Shown here in pieces: positions 32,909 through 41,088 of a stretch of 64,000 nucleotides of DNA (position 1 is its first letter; every line of letters starts with the position of its first letter). The notes beneath the pieces are model-generated. The model worked only from the letters and a program-made list of their open reading frames with translations. It did no database searches and was not told the DNA's origin. Source of the DNA: Palsa-465 sp963800475 (GTDB lineage Bacteria > Actinomycetota > Thermoleophilia > Solirubrobacterales > Solirubrobacteraceae); contig CAWDAZ010000002.1 of NCBI GenBank assembly GCA_963800475.1, positions 372,001-436,000 on the forward strand. The letters run 5' to 3'. The position numbers were made by a program, and so were the translations under genes.

Positions 32909-34153
32909 GTGCTCGAACTCAAGCGCTCCAGCGGCGTACAACTTCACATCACGTCATTGCCGGGTGGTCGGCTCGGCCGGGAGGCGTACCGGTTCGTCGA
33001 CTGGCTCGCGGCGGCCGGCCAGTCGTGGTGGCAGACGCTGCCGCTCGGCCCGCCCGACCGGCACGCGTCCCCGTACAAGGCGCGCTCGGCGTTCGCGGCG
33101 TGGCCTGGACTTCTGGAGGGTCGCCGCGCGCCGGTCAGCCGCGCGGAGCTGACCGTGTTCCGCGAGCACCACGCGGCCTGGATCGAGGATTGGGAGCGGT
33201 TCGCGGGCCGCGGCGCGGTGGCCGACCAGGTTCGGTTCGAGCGCGAGTGGGGAGCGCTGCGCGGCTACGCGCGCGAGCGCGGCGTGCGTCTGATCGGCGA
33301 CGTGCCGATCTACATCGCCCCCGGCAGTGCCGATCACGTCCTGCATCCAGAGCTATTCCGCACCGGGCTGGTGGCCGGCGCTCCGCCTGACGCGTTCTCG
33401 TCGAGTGGGCAGCTGTGGGGCAACCCCGTGTACGACTGGCCCGCGCTGCGCAGGCGCCGGTATCGCTGGTGGACCGAGCGCCTGCGACGGACGCTCGAGC
33501 TGTTCGAGCTCGCGCGGATCGACCACTTCCGCGGCTTCGTCGCGTACTGGGCGGTCGCCGCTGGATCGCGCACCGCACGCGACGGCAGCTGGCAGCGCGG
33601 GCCGGGCCGCGCCGTGTTCGGCGCGATCGCCCGCGGCCTCGGGCTCGGCAACCCGCTGCCACTGATCGCGGAGGACCTGGGGGTGATCACGCCAGCGGTC
33701 CGCCGGCTCCGCGACGAGCTCGGGCTGCCCGGGATGATCGTGCTGCAGTTTGCGTTCGACCCGGCCGATCCGTACGGACCCCATCGCTTCGAGAACCACG
33801 TCGAGAACAGAGTCATCTACACCGCCACCCACGACCACGACACGGTGCGCGGCTGGTACGAGTCGCTCGACGCGCGGACTCGCGAGGCGGTCGGCGCGGA
33901 GCTCGCCGCGCGCGGGCTCCGGCCGCGGCGCGAGCCGTGGTGGGCGCTGATCCGCCTGGCGTTCTCGTCCCCGGCCCGGCTTGCGATCGTCCAGGCTCAG
34001 GACGTGCTCGGACTGGGAAGCGAGGCGCGCATGAACCGCCCGGCCACGACGAGCGGCAACTGGCGCTGGCAGCTTGCGCCCGGAGCGCTGACGCCGGCGC
34101 TCGCGCGGAGGCTGAGAGCCGTCACCGAGGAAGCGGATAGGCTGCCGCCGTGA
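32909..34153 (+). CDS. malQ: 4-alpha-glucanotransferase (GH77, MalQ)
   Basis: 414 aa, clearly shorter than usual bacterial MalQ of about 500 or more residues. N-terminus SSGVQLHITSLPGGRLGREA corresponds to the RxSGILLHPTSLPG signature with changed residues. Further: SPYKARSAFAAWP, LIGDVPIYIAPGSADHVLHP, nucleophile in ARIDHFRGFVAYW, acid Glu in LIAEDLGVITPAVR, ENRVIYTATHDHDTVRGWY, and a C-terminal MNRPATTSGNWRWQL. All three catalytic carboxylates are present. The part missing relative to longer enzymes is the segment between SPY-xx-SAFA and the RLIGDVPIY strand. It transfers glucan chains, feeding phosphorylase and TreY. Stop overlaps the cupin start (GTGA). Confidence 0.92.
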   Translation: MLELKRSSGVQLHITSLPGGRLGREAYRFVDWLAAAGQSWWQTLPLGPPDRHASPYKARSAFAAWPGLLEGRRAPVSRAELTVFREHHAAWIEDWERFAGRGAVADQVRFEREWGALRGYARERGVRLIGDVPIYIAPGSADHVLHPELFRTGLVAGAPPDAFSSSGQLWGNPVYDWPALRRRRYRWWTERLRRTLELFELARIDHFRGFVAYWAVAAGSRTARDGSWQRGPGRAVFGAIARGLGLGNPLPLIAEDLGVITPAVRRLRDELGLPGMIVLQFAFDPADPYGPHRFENHVENRVIYTATHDHDTVRGWYESLDARTREAVGAELAARGLRPRREPWWALIRLAFSSPARLAIVQAQDVLGLGSEARMNRPATTSGNWRWQLAPGALTPALARRLRAVTEEADRLPP

Positions 34154-34536
34154 GCTACACGGTCAAGAACCTCCGCGAGGTCGAGGACCAGGCGCCGCGC
34201 TTCGGGTTCGAAGAGGTTCAGGAGGCGCGCTTCCCGTACCGCGACCTCGACGCCGAGACGATCGGGATGGCTTTCCACCGCGTCAAGCCGGGCAGGCGCC
34301 AGGCGTTCGCGCACCGTCATCAGCAGGCCGAGGAGATCTATGTGGTCGTGTCCGGGAGCGGGCGGATGAAGCTCGACGAGGACGTGCTCGATGTCGGAAC
34401 GCTCGACGCGATCCGCGTCTCCCCCGAGATGGCGCGCGCGTTCGAGGCCGGCAATGACGGGCTCGAGCTGATCGTGTTCGGACCTCGGCACGAGGGCGAC
34501 GGCGAGATCCTGCGCGAGGAATTCTGGCCCGATTAG
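34150..34536 (+). CDS. Cupin-domain protein
   Basis: 128 aa. A single cupin barrel: the first motif FAHRHQQAEEIYVVVSGSGR has three metal-ligand candidates (His, His, Glu), the second is DAIRVSPEMARAFEAGNDGL without the usual His, so metal binding may be partial. The N-terminus SYTVKNLREVEDQAPRFGFE is typical of small actinobacterial cupins of unknown substrate. GTG start overlaps the malQ stop, so it is translated with it. Convergent with the GDSL hydrolase gene, sharing 4 nt. Confidence 0.8.
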   Translation: MSYTVKNLREVEDQAPRFGFEEVQEARFPYRDLDAETIGMAFHRVKPGRRQAFAHRHQQAEEIYVVVSGSGRMKLDEDVLDVGTLDAIRVSPEMARAFEAGNDGLELIVFGPRHEGDGEILREEFWPD

Positions 34537-35276
34537 CCCCGGCGCCGTAGCATGAGCGCCGCGACGAGCACGATTGCGCGCGCGCTCACCTTGAGCCGCC
34601 GGTAGCAGTACGTCAGGTCGCCGCGGAGGCGCTGCCAGCGCGTCGTCTCGTAGCGGATCAGCGCCGAGGGGCGAATCGCGGTCGGCATCCCGTCGCGCGC
34701 GAGTACCTCGAGCGCTCGCTCGGCGATCCAGACCTGGCCGAACGCGGTCGGGTGGACGTGGTCGGCCATCACCAGGTTGCGCGCGCCGAAGCCACTCAGA
34801 TCAAGCAAGAGCGTCCCGTGCTCCGAGGCCAGTGCCTCGATCGCCGCGTTCAGCTCGCGGACCTTGGAGCCCGCGCGCGGGCGTCCCAGGTCGAGCGGCG
34901 CGGTGACGGTCAGCACGCGGTCGCAGCGTTCGCTGAGGAGCCGCAGCGCCTCCGCAAACGACGCGGCAAACGCGCCCGCATCCCAGTCGAGCGCGCGCAC
35001 GTCGTTGACGCCGATGTACAGGCAGCCGAGGTCGTAGCGCGCGTCGGGCGCCGCCGTGCACTCCCGGAACGCCTCGAGCTGCTCGGCGACGAGATCGGCG
35101 ACGCGGGCGCCGTCGACGGCGTAGCCCGTGAATGGCAGCCCCAGCCCGCGCGCGACCCACAGCGCCCACGACTGGAGCGCCACGCCCCATTGCAGCTCGC
35201 CGCCGCCGTTCGTGATCGAGTCGCCGAACGCGAGCACCCCGAGACGGCGGTCCTGCGGGTCCGGTGCTGAGCCCAT
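34533..35276 (-). CDS. GDSL/SGNH-type hydrolase
   Basis: 247 aa. Block I GVLAFGDSITNGGGEL contains the catalytic Ser (about residue 21); block III LYIGVNDVRALDWD has the oxyanion Asn in GVND; block V ADHVHPTAFGQVWIAER supplies the Asp and His. All four SGNH residues except the block II Gly are easily seen. No signal peptide, so an intracellular esterase/lipase is inferred. ATG start; a convergent 4-nt overlap with the cupin gene marks the boundary of the malQ unit. Confidence 0.88.
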   Translation of the reverse strand: MGSAPDPQDRRLGVLAFGDSITNGGGELQWGVALQSWALWVARGLGLPFTGYAVDGARVADLVAEQLEAFRECTAAPDARYDLGCLYIGVNDVRALDWDAGAFAASFAEALRLLSERCDRVLTVTAPLDLGRPRAGSKVRELNAAIEALASEHGTLLLDLSGFGARNLVMADHVHPTAFGQVWIAERALEVLARDGMPTAIRPSALIRYETTRWQRLRGDLTYCYRRLKVSARAIVLVAALMLRRRG

Positions 35277-35301
35277 GGACGCGCGAGGCTAGCTCTCGTG
35301 A

Positions 35302-35580
35302 GCTGGACAGGAAACCGCGATCCTGAAGGCGTTCGGAAGCAAGTCGAAGGCGCAGTCCAACTGCATGGTCGTGCTGCTCGCCACGTCCAACCACAAGTAC
35401 GGGACCGTGCGGCCGCACTTCAATCACGCCTGCGCCAAGTACGAGTTCAACGGCGTGAACGTGTTCAAGAACACCACCGACAACCACTGGAAGCAGGTGT
35501 TCGCGGGCAGCTCCTACAAGTGCCCGCTGCCGAACATCCCGCGACGGGTCCAGCGGGACCTCGCAGTCTGCCCCCACTGA
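35302..35580 (+). pseudogene. Cysteine-containing secreted-protein fragment lacking a start
   Basis: The frame is open from 35302 (stop at 35299-35301) to TGA 35578-35580. It encodes ILKAFGSKSKAQSNC, MVVLLATSNHKYGTVRPHFN, HACAKYEFNGVNVFKNTTDN, then a Cys-rich end SSYKCPLPNIPRRVQRDLAV followed by CPH. Four Cys could form two disulphides, and the composition (Asn, Thr, Tyr, low Ala) differs sharply from its neighbours, as in exported proteins. No signal peptide precedes it, and the only ATG (35365) would delete part of the domain. Likely the 3' remnant of a secreted protein gene; an intact small gene starting at ATG 35365 (71 aa) is the alternative. Confidence 0.45.
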
Positions 35581-35586
35581 CGTCGC

Positions 35587-35618
35587 CGACCCCCTCCCGC
35601 ATCGGCTGGAGGGGGTCG
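35587..35618 (+). terminator. Hairpin terminator candidate
   Basis: CGACCCCCTCC (35587-35597) pairs with GGAGGGGGTCG (35608-35618) around a 10-nt loop, an 11-bp perfect stem just after the Cys-rich fragment and 56 bp before glgP. No T tract. Confidence 0.65.
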
Positions 35619-35673
35619 CATCGTCGTCTGGCCGCGCGTCCGAAGGCCGAGCTGGAAGACTCTGGCGATCACC

Positions 35674-37824
35674 GTGACCGAGGGCCGCGAAGACATCCAG
35701 GCAGCGGTTTCCGAGCTCGCCGAGCGCCTACCGGCGCCGCTGGCTCCACTCGCGCGGCTGGCCTACAACTACCGGTGGTCGTGGCTGCCGGGCGGCGCCG
35801 AGGTATTCGCAGCGATCGACCGCGAGCGGTTCGAGCTGTGCCTCCGGAACCCGGTGCGGCTGCTGCAGGAGGCCTCGCCGCGGGCGCTGGGGCGCGCGGC
35901 CGGCGACGAGTCGCTGCTCGGGCGCGCGGCCGACCTCGAGCGGCGCGTGCAGGGCGACCTCGAGCGCCCGCCCGCCGACGGGCTCGATCCCGACCGCCCG
36001 GTGGCGTTCCTGTGCGCCGAGTACGGCGTGCACGTCTCGCTCCCGGTGTACTCGGGCGGGCTGGGAGCGCTGGCGGGCGACCTGCTCAAGGAGGCATCCG
36101 ACCGAGCGGTGCCGATGGTCGCCGTGGGGCTGATGTACCGCAAGGGCTACTTCCGGCAGTGGATCGACGCCGGCGGCTGGCAGCACGAGTACTGGATCGA
36201 CACCGACCCACAGCGGCTGCCCGCCGCGCGCGTGACCGCCGAGGACGGGACGCCGCTGACGGTCGAGATCCCGATTTACGATGCCCGCGTGACGGCGCAT
36301 CTGTGGCGCGTCGACGTCGGGCGCGTGCCGCTGTTCCTGCTCGACACGGACGTGTCGGTCAACGGGCCGATCGAGCGCTGGATCACCGCCCGCCTGTACG
36401 ACGCCGACCCGGCGACGCGGCTCGCGCAGTACGTGTTGCTCGGGGCCGGCGGGATCCGCGCGCTCTCGGCGCTCGGGATCGAACCCGGCGCGATCCACCT
36501 GAACGAGGGCCACGCCGCGCTGGCGCCGCTCGCGCTGGCTGGAGCGCTGCGTCACGACGACGGCTGGGACTCGGCGCTGGCGAGCGCCCGGGAGCGGACG
36601 GTGTTCACAACCCACACCCCCGTGGCCGCCGGTAACGACGCGTATCCGTCCGCCCAGGCCCGCGACGCGATCGCGGGGCTGACGGGCGAGCTCGGGATCG
36701 CCGATACCGACGTGATCGCGCTTGGGCGCACCGACTCCGCCGACGGACATCAGCCATTCGGCATGACCCAGGCGGCGCTCCGGATGGGCGCCGCGGCCAA
36801 TGCCGTGAGCCGTCGCCACGGGGAGGTCGCGAGGGCGATGTGGGCCCCGCTGTGGCCAGAGCGGGCCGTGGACGAGGTTCCGATCGGCCACGTCACCAAC
36901 GGCGTGCACATCCCGACGTGGATCGGCGCGCCGATGCGTGAGCTGCTCGACCGCCACCTCGGCGAGCAGTGGATCGAGCGCGCCGCCGATCAGGACACGT
37001 GGGAGCCGATCGAGCGGATCCCCGCGCGCGAGCTCTGGGAGGTGCGCGAGCGCCAGCGCGGCGCGCTGGTCGAGTTCGTCCGCGCGCGCAGCACGCAGAA
37101 CCGCCTGCTGCGCGGCGACGCGCGTGAGTACGCGGAGGCGGCCGCGCGGGTGTTCGACCCGCACGTGCTCACGATCGGCTTCGCGAGGCGCGTCGCCACC
37201 TACAAGCGGCTCGAGCTGTTGACGCGCGACCCAGACTGGACGCTCGCGCTGCTCGGCGGCGACCGTCCCGTGCAGGTGGTGCTGTCCGGGAAGGCGCACC
37301 CGCGCGACGAGGAGGCCAAGCACGCGCTCAAGCACCTGTTCGGGATGCGCTACGCGCCGGTCGTCGGCGAACGCGTCGTGTACCTCGACGACTACGACCT
37401 GGCGACCGCCGCGGTCCTCGTCCGGGGCTGCGATGTGTGGATGAACCTGCCGCGTCCACCGCTCGAGGCGAGCGGCACCAGCGGGATGAAGTCGATGTTC
37501 AACGGCGGGCTCCAGCTCAGCGTGCTCGACGGGTGGTGGGCGGAGGCGTACGACGGGACCAACGGATGGGCGCTCGACGGTGAGGTCGACGACGACCATC
37601 GCGCCCAGGACGAGCGCGACGCGCTCGCCCTGCACCGGATCCTCGACGAGCAGGTGGTGCCGTCCTTCTACGAGCGCGACGGCGACTCTCTCCCGCAGGA
37701 GTGGATCGTGCGGATGCGGGCGTCGCTGCTGACACTCGGGCCGCGCTTCGGCGCGGCCCGGATGCTCGCCGAGTACCTCAACGGCCCCTACCGGGCGGCG
37801 CTCGCGGCCGGAGCGGCCGTCTAG
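35674..37824 (+). CDS. glgP: Alpha-glucan (glycogen/maltodextrin) phosphorylase
   Basis: 716 aa GT35 enzyme of the shorter actinobacterial/archaeal type with an N-terminal DUF3417 segment (APLARLAYNYRWSWLPGGAE). Key parts: FLCAEYGVHVSLPVYSGGLG, AGDLLKEASDRAVPMVAVGL, IHLNEGHAALAPLAL, FTTHTPVAAGNDAYP, and the PLP-lysine region LEASGTSGMKSMFNGGLQLS. It releases glucose-1-phosphate from glucan ends. GTG start. Separate from the large operon but functionally joined to it. Its stop overlaps the convergent citrate synthase gene by 4 nt. Confidence 0.95.
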   Translation: MTEGREDIQAAVSELAERLPAPLAPLARLAYNYRWSWLPGGAEVFAAIDRERFELCLRNPVRLLQEASPRALGRAAGDESLLGRAADLERRVQGDLERPPADGLDPDRPVAFLCAEYGVHVSLPVYSGGLGALAGDLLKEASDRAVPMVAVGLMYRKGYFRQWIDAGGWQHEYWIDTDPQRLPAARVTAEDGTPLTVEIPIYDARVTAHLWRVDVGRVPLFLLDTDVSVNGPIERWITARLYDADPATRLAQYVLLGAGGIRALSALGIEPGAIHLNEGHAALAPLALAGALRHDDGWDSALASARERTVFTTHTPVAAGNDAYPSAQARDAIAGLTGELGIADTDVIALGRTDSADGHQPFGMTQAALRMGAAANAVSRRHGEVARAMWAPLWPERAVDEVPIGHVTNGVHIPTWIGAPMRELLDRHLGEQWIERAADQDTWEPIERIPARELWEVRERQRGALVEFVRARSTQNRLLRGDAREYAEAAARVFDPHVLTIGFARRVATYKRLELLTRDPDWTLALLGGDRPVQVVLSGKAHPRDEEAKHALKHLFGMRYAPVVGERVVYLDDYDLATAAVLVRGCDVWMNLPRPPLEASGTSGMKSMFNGGLQLSVLDGWWAEAYDGTNGWALDGEVDDDHRAQDERDALALHRILDEQVVPSFYERDGDSLPQEWIVRMRASLLTLGPRFGAARMLAEYLNGPYRAALAAGAAV

Positions 37825-38912
37825 CCCTGCAGGTCCGACAGCGGCCGCGGCGGCGGCCCGACGTACTTGGCGGTCGGGCGGATCAGCCGCCCCTCGCGCT
37901 TCTGCTCCATGATGTGCGCCGACCATCCCGCGGTGCGCGCGCAGGTGAACATCGGCGTGAACAGCTCCGGCGGGACCTCGGCGAAGTCGAGCACCACGGC
38001 CGACCAGAACTCGACGTTGGTCGCCAGCACGCGGTCGGGCTTGCGGGCCTCAAGCTCGGCGAGCGCCGCCTTCTCGAGTGCCTCGGCGACCTCGACCCGC
38101 GGTGCCCCGAGCTGCTTGGCGGTGCGGCGCAGCACGCGCGCCCGCGGGTCCTCGGCTCGGTAGATGCGGTGGCCGAACCCCATCAGCCGGTCGCCCCGGT
38201 CGAGCAAGTCCTTGACGTAGCGCTCGGCGTCGCCCATCTCGGCGACCTCGTCGAGCATCGTCAGCACTCGAGACGGGGCGCCACCGTGCAGCGGGCCGGA
38301 CAGCGCGCCGACCGCGCCGCTGAGCGCGGCGGCGACGTCGGCGCCGGTGGAGGCGATCACGCGGGCGGTGAACGTCGAGGCGTTCATGCCGTGCTCCGCC
38401 GCCGAGATCCAATACGCGTCGATCGCCTCGACGTGCTCGGGGTTGGCCTCGCCCCGCCACCGGATCAGGAATCGCTCCGCGATCCGAGTGGCCTTGTCAA
38501 CCTCGCGCTGGGAGACCGGGGGCTTCCCGATCCCGCGCGCCGACTGAGCGACGAACGACAGCGCCATCACCGATGCCCGCGCGAGGTTGTCGCGCGCCTC
38601 CTCATCGGAGATGTCGATCAGCTCCTTGAAGCCCCACTGCGGGCCGAGCATCGCGAGCGCCGACTGGACGTCGACGCGGGGATCGCCCGAGTGAACGCTG
38701 AGCGCATTTGGCTCAGCCGGCGGCATCCCTGGCAGCAACTTGCCATCGACGAGCAGGCCCCAGACCTGTCCGAACGGGACGTTGCCGACCAGCTCTTCGA
38801 TGTCGACGCCGCGATACCGCAATGCTCCGCCGGCGCGGTCAGGCTCGGCGATCTCGGTCGCGAACGCGACTACCCCTTCGAGACCTGACTGGACTTCGGC
38901 GGTTGCGGTCAT
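37821..38912 (-). CDS. Citrate synthase (2-methylcitrate synthase possible)
   Basis: 363 aa, the short type II-like form. N-terminus GVVAFATEIAEPDRAGGALR then YRGVDIEELVG; catalytic His regions SAAEHGMNASTFTARVIAST and GPLHGGAPSRVL; MGFGHRIYRAEDPRARVL; and LATNVEFWSAVVLDF, in which Glu stands where many relatives have Asp (NVDFYSG). The C-terminus RTAGWSAHIMEQKREGRLIR is standard. It condenses acetyl-CoA (or propionyl-CoA) with oxaloacetate. GAGGAG precedes the ATG. No prp or TCA genes adjoin, so the substrate is not set by context. Confidence 0.92.
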   Translation of the reverse strand: MTATAEVQSGLEGVVAFATEIAEPDRAGGALRYRGVDIEELVGNVPFGQVWGLLVDGKLLPGMPPAEPNALSVHSGDPRVDVQSALAMLGPQWGFKELIDISDEEARDNLARASVMALSFVAQSARGIGKPPVSQREVDKATRIAERFLIRWRGEANPEHVEAIDAYWISAAEHGMNASTFTARVIASTGADVAAALSGAVGALSGPLHGGAPSRVLTMLDEVAEMGDAERYVKDLLDRGDRLMGFGHRIYRAEDPRARVLRRTAKQLGAPRVEVAEALEKAALAELEARKPDRVLATNVEFWSAVVLDFAEVPPELFTPMFTCARTAGWSAHIMEQKREGRLIRPTAKYVGPPPRPLSDLQG

Positions 38913-38961
38913 TTGGTGTCGGCTCCTCGGCGGCTTGGTCGCAGAGCTCTACAGGCTAGTA

Positions 38962-38994
38962 GCCGCTCGCTCGGCGCGTCCCCGAGCGAGCGGC
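38962..38994 (-). terminator. Hairpin terminator of the gene at 39005-39511
   Basis: GCCGCTCGCTCGG (38962-38974) and CCGAGCGAGCGGC (38982-38994) form a perfect 13-bp stem with a 7-nt loop. It begins 10 nt after the stop codon of the secreted protein gene on the minus strand and precedes TACTAGCC. Confidence 0.75.
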
Positions 38995-39004
38995 CTCCAG
39001 CCGA

Positions 39005-39511
39005 TCAGTACGTCAGCCTGAACACCTGGTCGTAACCGCCGCCCGGGAGTTGCTTGCTGAACACCTCGCCCGTGGCGCCGGCGTAGCTGCCGCTGCCGCC
39101 GAGCACCGGACGCACGAACGTCCTGCCCTTGCGCAGGCCGGTTCCGTTGAGCGGGTAGGCGCCGAGCCCGCCGACCACCAGCTGGTTGCCGATGCCGAGC
39201 TCGTAGGTGAGCATCCCCTGGACGGTTTCCATCCCGTGCTCGACCTTGATGTCGGTCTGGGTCCCGCGCACCCGGCCGATCACCTTGTGGCCGCCGGGCG
39301 CGTACAGCGTCCCCGAGAAGACGTAGACGTCACCGGGGCTCTTTCCCTTCGGGGGGAAGTCGAGCGTCGTCAACGGCTGCGCCTTGCTCGAGATCAGATG
39401 GACCGTATGGAGCCTGCTGCTCGCGGCCGAGCCCGCCATCGCCTGGGTGAGGGTGACCGCGGCGACGACCAGCAGCGCCGTCACCAGCGCGCTCCGATAC
39501 CGGTTGGACAT
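39005..39511 (-). CDS. Secreted dirigent/allene-oxide-cyclase-barrel-like protein
   Basis: 168 aa with a signal peptide (MSNRYRSALVTALLVVAAVT through SAAS). The mature region has alternating beta strands: GDVYVFSGTLYAPGGHKVIG, GMLTYELGIGNQLVVGGL, FVRPVLGGSGSYAGATGEVF, VFRLTY. The GGSGSYAGATGE turn followed by a terminal strand is typical of the AOC/dirigent-like barrel found in many exported actinobacterial proteins. No catalytic residues assigned. Strong CAGGAGAGA upstream of ATG. Monocistronic, followed by a hairpin terminator. Confidence 0.78.
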   Translation of the reverse strand: MSNRYRSALVTALLVVAAVTLTQAMAGSAASSRLHTVHLISSKAQPLTTLDFPPKGKSPGDVYVFSGTLYAPGGHKVIGRVRGTQTDIKVEHGMETVQGMLTYELGIGNQLVVGGLGAYPLNGTGLRKGRTFVRPVLGGSGSYAGATGEVFSKQLPGGGYDQVFRLTY

Positions 39512-39559
39512 GTTGGCTCTCTCCTGTGTTCGGTTGCCGGTGCCGGATAGTCTCTACCC

Positions 39560-40990
39560 GTGAACGAGCTGCTGGTCAGATCCGCGATCGAGCTGGCCGG
39601 GATGATCCGCGTGGGCGAGATAGCCTCGGCGGATCTGGTCGAGGCCTCGCTGCGGCGGATCGACGAGCTTCAGCCGACCGTCAACGCCTTCACGCATGTG
39701 GCCCACGAGTCCGCGCTGGCCGCCGCCAACGAGATCGGGTCGGATGACCCTCGCCCGTTTGCGGGGGTGCCGATCGCGGTCAAGGACAACCGCGCGGTGG
39801 CGGGGATGCCGATCACGCTGTGCAGCGACCTGTTCGGCGAGCTCGTCGCCAACCATGACGCGTTCCTCGTCCGGCGCCTGCGCGAGGCGGGGTTCGTGAT
39901 CGTCGGCAAGACGGCGCTCCCGGAGATGGGAATCCTTCCGACCACCGAGCCGCGGCGATTCGGGCCGACGCGCAACCCCTGGGCACTCGACCGCACGCCC
40001 GGTGGGTCGAGCGGCGGCTCCGCGGCCGCGGTGGCCGCGGGGATGGTGCCGATCGCCCACGGCAACGACGGCGGAGGGTCGACGCGGATCCCGGCGGCGT
40101 GCTGCGGGTTGGTTGGGCTGAAGCCCGCGCGCGGGCGGATCTCGGTCGGTCCCGACGCCGGCGACAGCTTCCTTGTCCAGGACGGCGTGCTCACCCGCAC
40201 GGTCGCGGAGACCGCTCAGCTGCTCGACCTGCTGGCAGGCTACGAGCTGGGGGATTCCACATGGCTGCCGGAGCCGGACGTTCCGTACGCCGAACGCGTG
40301 GGCGAGGATCCCAGACGGCTGCTGATCGGGCTTGCCACGAACCCGCCGCTGCATGGCGTCGAGGTGGACCCGGTGTGCGAGGCGGCCGCCGGCGACGCCG
40401 TGGAGCTGCTCGAGTCGTTCGGACACGAGGTGGAGGAGATCGAGCCACCGTGGTCAGACGCCGAGCTGCTACCCGACTTCACCCGCGCATTCGGGCCGAA
40501 CATCGCGATGACGGTGGTGATCGGCGGCCGGATCCGCGGGCGCGAGCCGGTCGAGGACGACGTCGAGCCGCTGACGTGGTCGATCTACGAGCACGCCCGC
40601 GAGCACGACTCGCTCGGGTACCTGAGCGCGATGGGCCGGCTGCAGGCGTTCGCCCGCACGATCATCACCTACCTCGACCCGTTCGATCTGATTCTCACGC
40701 CGGCGCTCGCGCAGCGGCCGCTGCCGATCGGCGAGGTCACCGGCCTCGGCCCGGATCCGTGGGACCACTACCGGCGCTCTGGGCACTTCACGCCGTTCAC
40801 CGCGATCTGCAACGTGACCGGGCTGCCCGCGATCTCGGTGCCCCTGTACCAAGGCGACGACGGCCTCCCGACGGCGGTGCAGCTGATCGGCCGGCCGGCC
40901 CGCGAGGACGTGCTGCTGTCGGTTGCCGCCCAGCTCGAACGGGCGCAGCCGTGGGCGGGCCGGTTACCCGAGCTGACCGTCGCGACCTAG
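39560..40990 (+). CDS. Amidase (amidase signature family)
   Basis: 476 aa. Catalytic Ser-cisSer-Lys triad: Lys in GVPIAVKDNRAVAG, the Gly/Ser-rich TPGGSSGGSAAAVAAGMVPI with the cis-Ser, and nucleophilic Ser in GNDGGGSTRIPAACCGLVGL. The substrate-side helices and the terminal PLYQGDDGLPTAVQLIGRPA match the family. Members hydrolyse diverse amides; GatA is unlikely because no gatB/gatC adjoin. GTG start. The 48 bp to the divergent secreted gene hold a short shared promoter region. Confidence 0.92.
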   Translation: MNELLVRSAIELAGMIRVGEIASADLVEASLRRIDELQPTVNAFTHVAHESALAAANEIGSDDPRPFAGVPIAVKDNRAVAGMPITLCSDLFGELVANHDAFLVRRLREAGFVIVGKTALPEMGILPTTEPRRFGPTRNPWALDRTPGGSSGGSAAAVAAGMVPIAHGNDGGGSTRIPAACCGLVGLKPARGRISVGPDAGDSFLVQDGVLTRTVAETAQLLDLLAGYELGDSTWLPEPDVPYAERVGEDPRRLLIGLATNPPLHGVEVDPVCEAAAGDAVELLESFGHEVEEIEPPWSDAELLPDFTRAFGPNIAMTVVIGGRIRGREPVEDDVEPLTWSIYEHAREHDSLGYLSAMGRLQAFARTIITYLDPFDLILTPALAQRPLPIGEVTGLGPDPWDHYRRSGHFTPFTAICNVTGLPAISVPLYQGDDGLPTAVQLIGRPAREDVLLSVAAQLERAQPWAGRLPELTVAT

Positions 40991-41088
40991 CGGGCCTCCA
41001 TGCGGCGCGGGCGGCCGTCGTCTTCGGGAACCTGGCATCTCCCGCTCCCTTTCCGCTTGCGTTTCGGAGGGCCTACCCGGGCCTCGCG

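Noticed and set aside
30930..33152. 740-codon frame antisense to glgE
   Set aside because: No recognisable domain; GlgE motifs are complete on the minus strand and the plus frame mirrors their codon bias.
35728..37926. 732-codon frame antisense to glgP
   Set aside because: GlgP is unambiguous on the plus strand; the antisense frame is a shadow of it.
41000..41088. GC-rich spacer resembling the palindrome in nei (GGGCGGCC, GAGGGCCTACCCGGGCC)
   Set aside because: Similarity is limited to short GC-rich words and the order of parts differs, so a shared repeat cannot be claimed.
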